Shown piece after piece: positions 57,375 to 64,000 of a stretch of 64,000 bases of DNA; position 1 is the stretch's first letter, and each line of letters begins with the position of its first letter. The translations under genes and the position numbers were made by a program. A model generated the notes under the pieces. That model saw only the letters and a program-made list of their open reading frames with translations. It did no database searches and was not told where the DNA came from. The stretch comes from Stenogyne calaminthoides (taxonomy: Eukaryota; Streptophyta; Magnoliopsida; Lamiales; Lamiaceae). The stretch is taken from assembly GCA_037126765.1 (NCBI GenBank), contig JBBCBC010000009.1:26434870-26498869 (forward strand), written 5' to 3'.

Positions 57375-59210
57375 TGTTGGGGAATAAGTTGCACAGATCT
57401 ATTTGGGGTGAATATTTAAATACAAATTTAATTCTTATAATTATTACTAGCATGAATTAATCCTATATTAATTCAAATAATAATCCAACAACATATCATG
57501 CATATAATAATTCACGTAAAACCTACGCATGCGGAATTCTACGAGTTTACGTGAACGTACCTCTTGGGATGACAATGATTTAGACTAACCAAAAGAACTT
57601 CCCAAGTATTCCCTTAGCCCTCGTTCGACTATCCGGTGGAAGGACTCTTGTGAACGATTTAACAAAAGGAAAATAAATTATGTTGCACCACCTTTGTGGA
57701 TTTACTAATTTTTCCAGCACATGGAATTGTACTTGGGAATGAAAGAATCATCCCCTATTTATAGAGGCCAAGGTGGTCGAAATTTTTATGCTAAAACAAT
57801 GTGGGAAAATCTTTTCTTGATCTCCAAGAAATCTTGAATATATCTCCTATATTCTTTTTCCCATAATTATAATATTCCACAAAAATCCCACCTTCTCTAT
57901 TATTATGGATTTTTCGAAAATAAGAGGTGTCAAGATTCCAAGATTTGGATCTTCTTGAATTTATGAGATATTCTTGTATTTCAAGAAATACATATCTTCC
58001 ATAATATCTTTTCAAGAAAATCAAGAAAACCTTTCTTGCCCTTTATTTTCTAATATTTTCGAAAATTTCATGATAGATAATCATGTGAGAGATTTCTTGA
58101 ATTTAATGAGATAATCTTGTATTCCAAGAATACATATCTTCATTCCATAACAAAATTCAAAGAAAATCTTTCTCCCAACATATCTATAATTTTTGAATTT
58201 AATAGGGAAAAATATGCAACAATATTTATTTTATTTTAATCACCTTTTTCAGTTAATGGACTATATGTTGGGCTACTCAGGGGGCCTTTAGGAGAATTAA
58301 GATTGGACCTTCTAATGAACCTTGAATATCTAATATTGAGCCCCAATATTATTCAAGCCCATAAATATTAATTAATCCCACTACATAATTAATATTGCAC
58401 TATCCATCTTAACCCATATTACAGTCAATATGACTCCCGGTTATTATTTCTCGTGTTTAAGATTATCTAGCCCATTAATTAATTCAAGCCACTGAAATAG
58501 CTTTCCATTAATTAATATCTTTTGTCCTTGGTCAAGGAACGGTTCAACATTATTATTCATACCGGAAACTAATTCCACTTGTAAGATTTGGTATGATAAA
58601 GCTTATGAACCTCCCAGGGGCAAATCAAACAAGAGTATTTTACACCACGATTCTTCGTATTAAATCTTAGCAATCACATGTGACTAATAATATTGCCCAA
58701 GATAAAAAGTATTGAATCTCGTTGATTCTCTACCCATGATAAGTCAAAGCAATAGTTACCAATCCCACGTGATCCTATTTAAGGGACGAAGATTAAGAAA
58801 TAACGAACCACTGAGGTCTAATTCTTCCTTGTTGGATTAGAAGAATTTATCCTCCTCAGAGGTCCTATTCAATTGCATCGGTCATGCACTAGTGTAATCT
58901 CTTGGTTAAGACAAGCCAATCTGAGCCTTACACTTCAACCTTTCACGATGGGTTGTTCATTTCCATCTAGGTCGTGAATGGCGTACTTTTAGTTACAAGA
59001 GACTGTTAATTTAATCTTCTGTGATCTAGTATCACTAAATTAACTACAATGTAACACGTACGACTTATTGAACAGTTATGCAGTAAATATATGTAACATT
59101 CGATAATATTTAAAGCATCAGTGATAAACAATTTATTTCAGTAAGTAAGTTTGAAAATTCAATTTCGATTATACAAAGTAAAAAGCATACTTTCTAGTAT
59201 AATCCCAACA
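57375..59210 (-). mobile_element. 3' LTR of the large copia element, 1,836 bp
   Basis: In plus orientation it begins TGTTGGGGAATAAGTTGCAC and ends GTATAATCCCAACA, so on the sense strand it runs TGTTGGGATTATAC to CCCCAACA. It resembles 41322-43567 along its length but is about 400 bp shorter. It contains a doubled segment with TTGAATTTATGAGATATTC and AATACATATCTTCC words near 57950-58145. Confidence 0.9.
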
Positions 59211-59330
59211 ATCTCCCACTTATACTCAAAGTCTGCTTTTAAGTATACTACAACATGTCTCGTGTAGTCCGTGACATCTAATGTCACCTACACTAACCTA
59301 ATAATTTCTCCCACTTATACTCAAAGCAGT
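59211..59330 (-). other. doubled polypurine tract region
   Basis: TCTCCCACTTATACTCAAAG occurs at 59212 beside the LTR and again near 59307. On the sense strand each is an AGTGGGAGA polypurine tract. Only the copy beside the LTR can define the LTR start. The second may be a primary duplication or a secondary priming site. Confidence 0.7.
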
Positions 59331-59955
59331 TGGCAAATCTTGACACCCATTCCTTCCACATGTCTCTCGAATGTATTGAGGGACACTCTTTGTGAATGGA
59401 TCGCTGGGTTGTCCTCGACGCTATCTTTGCCACATCTATATCTCCTCTCTTAAAGATATCTCAGATAAGATGTCTTTCCTTTAGTGTGTTTGTTTGACTC
59501 GTGGACTCTTGGTTCCTTGAATTTTAATCGCCCCCTAGCAAATATTGCTAGACAAATTCGAAACTCCATCCAAGTCCACTAAGAAGGTCTCAGAGCCAAA
59601 TCGGTTCTTTTTCATTGCTTTCAAGCGACTACTTACCCGACTTCCATGGTTGAGTCGGTGATGCATTTGCTTCACACTCGTCCATTTGATGGCTACACTT
59701 CCCAAATGGAAACACACTAACCGAAAGGCGGATAGTTTCGGAATCTAAGTCGATTGGAAATCCTGAGTCCGTGTGGCCAGATGGGGATTGGACCATCGGC
59801 CGATAAACCAACATTCTATCCCGAGTTCTTTTCGGATACTTTAGAATTTTTTAGCGCCAGTCAATGCTTTTTTCGGGGGTTACTTTGATGTCGGCCACTA
59901 TGCCTACAAGAAAGCAGGATATCCGATCTCATGCACAACATTGCATACATAAGGC
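59331..59955 (-). pseudogene. copia RNase H region, degenerate
   Basis: Position between reverse transcriptase and the polypurine tract implies RNase H. The minus-strand frames 59535-59814 are scrambled, with only weak agreement to the domain (text such as WSPSGHTDSGFPIDLDSE). It is heavily mutated. Confidence 0.5.
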
Positions 59956-60864
59956 TTAAACGGTAGAAGCATAAGGAATGCCTTTCATGTCATCTATCTC
60001 CTTTTGCGTCTTAGGGGACATTTTCTTGGATAGATGGATTCCATGCCTGAAAGGTACGAAGCCTTTCTTGGAATCTTGCATGCTGAATCGTTTCAAGATA
60101 GTGTCTATGTATGAAGCTTGCGATAACCCGATCATTCTTTTCTTGCGATCTCGAGTGATCTTGATCCCAAGGATGTGTCCGGCTTCCCCTAAGTCTTTCA
60201 TATCAAACTGTTTTGAAAGCCATGCCCTTACGTCTGATAACACCTTTACATCATTCCCGATGATCATAATGTCATCTACGTATAGTACTAAGAATACCAA
60301 TGCAGTTCCGACACGCTTTTTATACACATAACTTTCGAACTCATTTTGATCGAACCCATAAGACTTTATAACATGATCAAAACATTGGTTCCAAGCTCTG
60401 GATGCCTGTTTGAGTCCGTAAATGGACTTCTTGAGCTTACAAACTAGGTGTTCTTGGCCTGTTTCAATGAAGCCTTGGGGTTGTTGCATATAGATCTCTT
60501 CATCAAGACTTCCGTTAAGGAAAAGTCGTCTTGACATCCATTTGCCGATTTCAAAGTCGAAATGCACAAAGAATCGATAAGAGAATACGGATAGACTTAA
60601 GCATGGCTACGCTAAAAAAAAAGTTTCCTCATAATCGATCCCTTCTTTCTGAGTATAACCTTTCGCCACTAGTCTTGCTTTGAAGGTTTCAACCTTCCCG
60701 TCCGGTCCTCTTTTCCTCTTATATACCCACTTGCATCCAATGGGTTTGACCCCATTAAGTGGTTCGACTAGCTCCCACACTCGGTTATGAAACATAGAAC
60801 CCATTTCGCTTTTCATTCTTTGTTTGCAAGAATCCGTGATCCTTGTCTTGGAGTGCCTCGTCAT
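59956..60864 (-). pseudogene. copia reverse transcriptase, broken
   Basis: Minus-strand segments show WELVEPLNGVKPIGCKWVYK, FKARLVAKGYTQKEGIDYEE, then a break near 60600, then FLNGSLDEEIYMQQPQGF, KSIYGLKQASRAWNQ and the catalytic motif in LVLYVDDIMIIGND (about 60270). Downstream, LGIKITRDRKKRMIGLSQ and a KGIPYAS segment complete the domain. The break removes part of the finger region (a stop after EETFFLA, then a frameshift). The order matches the copia family. Confidence 0.92.
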
Positions 60865-60889
60865 ATGTCCATGGGTCGATTCGTCTTGT

Positions 60890-61464
60890 CAGGGAATCAA
60901 GTCGAGGACTCTCCTATTCCCATGAATCTCCGGGCTGTCTAACAACCCTCCCACTCTGACGAGATTAGGTTGTGAAAGCGTGTCGATTGGTATATCATCT
61001 AAGACAGGTTAATTGAGGTTTTCCTCTAAGCTCATTTAAGGTAATCTCACTCACGGGTTTTCTTTGGTTCATATAGTCTTCTTACAAAAAATCTAAAGTG
61101 GGTGCCGATGACCACCTTTTGATCTTTGGGACCATAGAACATACACCTTTTTGTTCCTCGGGGTAACTTCTATAAACAACCTTAATTACGATCTAGGATC
61201 CAATTTCTTTGGTTTCCATGTCCAACACGTAGGGCGGACACCCCCAAATTCTCATGTGTCTCATACTAGGCTTGCTTGGGTCCACAATTCTTTGGGAGTT
61301 TTGGGAACCGATTTGGATGGCACCAAGTTCGGAATGTAAGCCGATGTTTCAAGGCATGACCCCGTAAGCGACTTGGGAAGATCCGCATAACTCATCATAG
61401 ATCTAACCATTTCCAAAAGAGTTACGCTTTTCTTAAGCTCTGCAACCCCGTTTTGTTGAGGGGT
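60890..61464 (-). pseudogene. copia integrase C-terminus and linker, degenerate
   Basis: Located between the integrase core and reverse transcriptase on the minus strand. Only pieces read as integrase C-terminus, with several stops. No complete domain is claimed. Confidence 0.5.
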
Positions 61465-62230
61465 TTAGGGTGTTGATGTTTGGGATGCAATCCCTTCATC
61501 GATAAGTAGTTCAAAAAGGTATTCGCCTCCACGATCAGATCGTAGAGACTTGATACGTTTTTCCCTATGATTCTCTGCTTGAGCCTTAAATTCTTTGAAT
61601 TTCTCAAAGGTCTTAGATTTATGCTTCATAAGGAAAATGTAACCGTACCTTGAGTAATCATCAATAAAAGTGACAAAATACTCATAACCTCCTCTTGCTT
61701 TGGTTGACATTGGACCACATACACATGTCGTGTGAGCGATCTCTAACACTTCTTTGGCCCTATTCCCCTTGGCTCCAAATGCCCTCTTGGTCATTTTACC
61801 CTCCAAACATGATTCGCAGGTTGGAATCGGTTCAACTTGGAGAAGCTCCAGTGAACCGTCTCTCACCAACCTTTGGATCCTCTTTGGATTTATATGACCC
61901 AATCTTAGATGCCAAAGAAGTGTCTCGTTCACGTCGATGAACGTTTTTCTTTAAAAAAGCTTGATGTGTGTTATAGGATGCATTTCGTGAGTGGTGTGCA
62001 CAATTAATTGTATAGAGATTATTCGACAATGTTCCATGACAGAAAAATTTATCAATAAGAGAAATGGTAACAACTTTATTAAAAGTAACCGAATATCCAT
62101 CATGAAAAAGTTTAGAAACTGAAATTATATTCTTTCTAAAATTTGGAACGTAAAGAACATCTCTTAGAATTAAAACTCTGTCTTCAAAAGACAAAAGTGC
62201 TTCTCCCTTTTGCACCGCCACTCTGAACAT
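61465..62230 (-). pseudogene. copia pre-integrase and integrase, catalytic residue lost
   Basis: ETLLWHLRLGHINPKRIQRL and CESCLEGKMTKRAF form the pre-integrase zinc domain. In the core, the usual first catalytic Asp context (H-[ST]-D-V-x-G-P) reads HTTCVCGPM, with an apparent 3-nt insertion and no Asp. FIDDYSRYGYIFLM and LRSDRGGEYL (second Asp) follow. The frame stops near 61465 at SQTSTP, before the Glu. Upstream, a frame with VLYVPNFRKNIISVSKL is the post-protease linker; it does not join the integrase in frame (shift near 61940). Confidence 0.88.
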
Positions 62231-62463
62231 CGCCCCGGTGTGATGAGGATCTCACTTTCACTTAGTTGTCGGGTCCGCTTGAACCCCTGTAATGTGAAAC
62301 AAACATGATCAGTGGATCCCGTATCCACCACCCATAAATGGGAGGCATACGCCGTTAAACATGTTTCAATAACTAGTGCGTGAGAATTACCTTTCTTTCC
62401 TCTCCTTTTGGGATTGGAACAGGCTGACCTCCAATGTCCTTTCTCCCTTAAATTAAAAAACAT
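62231..62463 (-). pseudogene. copia zinc knuckle and protease
   Basis: The knuckle reads FFNLREKGHWRSAC: the His and last Cys remain, but the first two Cys positions are Phe and Leu. The protease active site is present as WVVDTGSTDHVC. The aspartic protease cuts the polyprotein; loss of the knuckle cysteines would impair RNA binding. The frame shifts downstream into the linker. Confidence 0.85.
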
Positions 62464-63232
62464 ATTCCTTTTGGTTCTTTCTTGACACCCAAACAGCTAA
62501 CCGTCTTTTTCTCACTTTTCTTAGTGATGAGTTTGCGTTGGTTCTGACGACTTTTCTTTTCTTGAGACTTGCCTTCCACTGGCCTAGATCTCGAGAAAAG
62601 ACTTTTGGTCACCAATGCTTCGTCTTTCTTTCCTGAATGCTTCTCTACTTTCTCCAAGGCTTCTTGTAGATTGTCCATAGTAAACATGTGATCACTCATC
62701 ACAAAACTACAGTAAAATCCATCGAAGCTCCTTGGCAGAGTAAGCAACAGAAATTCGATTTGTGCCTCATCACAATACTTAGTTAGAGATAAGCCGAGTT
62801 TTTGAAAATGGTGTTTAACTTTCGAGAACATGCTCCCTTTACAGTGTTCCTCGGCCATCTTCAACCCCTAGCCACGTCGTCATTTTTAAACCGATTGATC
62901 ATGCGGTCTTTTGTTAAAAACATTTCTTCAAGACTTTGCATAATTTCGCAGTGAGACTCAACACCTTCATGAATGTGTCTCAAATCATCAGACAGTGAAG
63001 TCAAGATTACACGTTTCATTGGTTCATTGGCCTGCTCCCAAATATTATACTCATGTCTTTCCGCATCAGGTGATTCATCAGTAGGCTTACGTGGCTTGGG
63101 TACATCAAGAATCCAAAAATATTTTTGTGCAGGTAGGACAAAGCTCATATTTTGTTTCCAAACATTATAGTTTTCTCCAGTTAATTGGTGTTCTTTGAGT
63201 GTATATAACAGTGGATTAAAAGGTTGCGACAT
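62448..63232 (-). pseudogene. copia gag (UBN2 type), broken
   Basis: It starts MSQPFNPLLYTLKEHQLTGE at 63232 and continues NYNVWKQNMSFVL, YNIWEQANEPMKRVILTSL, a NRFKNDDVARG segment, then a frame break near 62865 and MFSKVKHHFQKLGLSL, FLLLTLPRSFDGFYCSFVMS, NLQEALEKVEKHSGKK. These are standard blocks of plant copia gag. At least one stop or frameshift lies at 62861-62870. Confidence 0.9.
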
Positions 63233-64000
63233 GATGAACTGAAATAAATAATAATATGCATAAGCACAAATATATCACAAGGTTCGATCACATGCATCAT
63301 ATTAAAATCTCAAAAAAATATGAACATGCATCAGCCAACATCTCAAAACAGTTTAAATAAGCCACGTGGGGTGGGTCATTATTTAAACACATTCAAAAAA
63401 GTTACAAACAAGAACGATTACAAACCTTTAATATCCAGATTAATAGTTGGCTCCCATTGACCAATATAAAATTCGACGGGGACTCGGGAAGTATATGCAT
63501 ATCAATTTTATATCTAAGTAATAACCATGATTAAATACATGATTATTATTTCGTTTTTTGAACGAGCCTCGTGGGGGGTCATAAATCGCCACTAGTAATA
63601 ACCCACAATCATCCGTTTGGAATTCATTCATGTGAAAGCTATCTTTTGACGTCCCGTGGGGGGAATTTCTCCAAAAGAATTCACAAATAAATAAATCATG
63701 GAGGTCAAAATTAATTCAATTTTATTATCCGGAATAAAATTATCAATTAATTATTTAAACATACTTAGTAATTTTGAAGGTGAGATTTTTCATTGGGCAA
63801 TTCTCATGCAAACACATTTAAACAAATTAAATAAAACATAAGATAACACAAAATAAATCAAGTAAAACAGAAAAATAAACATATTGGGCACAAATTATCC
63901 AATTGTCATGGTTTGATTTTTCTTGGCTTGATCATGAAGAAACACCGTCTTGAATTTCTCCAACTCGATCGTCTCGAAAAAATACTCCGTCTCGAAATGC
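63233..64000 (-). mobile_element. 5' leader of the large copia element
   Basis: Untranslated stretch upstream of gag on the minus strand. GTGGGG-containing words occur three times (63366, 63571, 63656). No primer-binding site or LTR end was found before the window edge, so the leader exceeds 760 bp or the LTR has not been recognised. Confidence 0.5.

Larger units (their letters stand above)
57375..64000 (-). mobile_element. large Ty1/copia element, 3' LTR and decayed interior, runs off the window
   Basis: On the minus strand the visible order is gag (62448-63232), protease (about 62300), integrase (61465-61932), reverse transcriptase (59956-60864), RNase H remnants, polypurine tract and 3' LTR (57375-59210). 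The 5' LTR and primer-binding site are not visible before 64000. Many frameshifts and stops make it non-autonomous. The LTR family is the same as the solo LTR at 41322-43567. Confidence 0.92.

Overview
The window reads as nuclear DNA of a flowering plant, most likely a eudicot. It is AT-rich, has GT-AG introns, encodes plant-specific proteins (a class I TCP transcription factor and an ACT-domain-repeat protein), and is dominated by plant transposon families: Ty1/copia, an Athila-like Ty3/gypsy derivative, Stowaway, PIF/Harbinger, Mutator and hAT elements, tRNA-derived SINEs and a Helitron end. Nothing here identifies the species.

Only two genes look intact. The first is a single-exon TCP20-like transcription factor at 4238-4855 (+). 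The second is a seven-exon ACR-type gene with four ACT domains at 50088-53096 (+); its spliced exons keep one frame and give 452 residues. A third gene, a KRI1-like ribosome-biogenesis gene at 23192-25035 (+), carries four inactivating lesions and is called a pseudogene. An isolated possible first exon lies at 20366-20416, and several splice-bounded exon remnants lie on the minus strand between 13538 and 14743.

Layout: 1-1290 is a deleted copia fragment. 1753-3580 is a tandem array with a three-unit higher-order period beside the TCP gene. 4.9-10.9 kb is AT-rich DNA with several small DNA transposons. 10957-19601 is a wrecked, gag-only Athila-like element whose 5' LTR appears split by a 4.8 kb block holding a Helitron end, two Mutator-type foldback elements and captured exons. 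21294-22531 holds two Mutator-type insertions 34 bp apart, both with exact 9-bp target duplications, just upstream of the KRI1 pseudogene. 26.5-37.7 kb is gene-free and full of MITEs and two SINEs. 37762-46685 is a three-level nest: a solo LTR inside a full-length copia element inside another solo LTR. 46.7-49.8 kb is AT-rich repeats. The ACR-like gene is followed by six or seven small DNA transposons, and 57375-64000 is the 3' LTR and decayed interior of a large copia element that runs off the right edge.

The genes show no operon-like cooperation. The main story is how mobile elements accumulated around two single genes. The nested order, target duplications and shared LTR families give a relative chronology. 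I found no unknown enzymatic system. The most unusual items are the higher-order tandem array, the repeated near-palindrome in the leader and gag of the Athila-like element, the exon remnants held between inverted repeats, and several uncharacterised dispersed foldback families with copies across the window.
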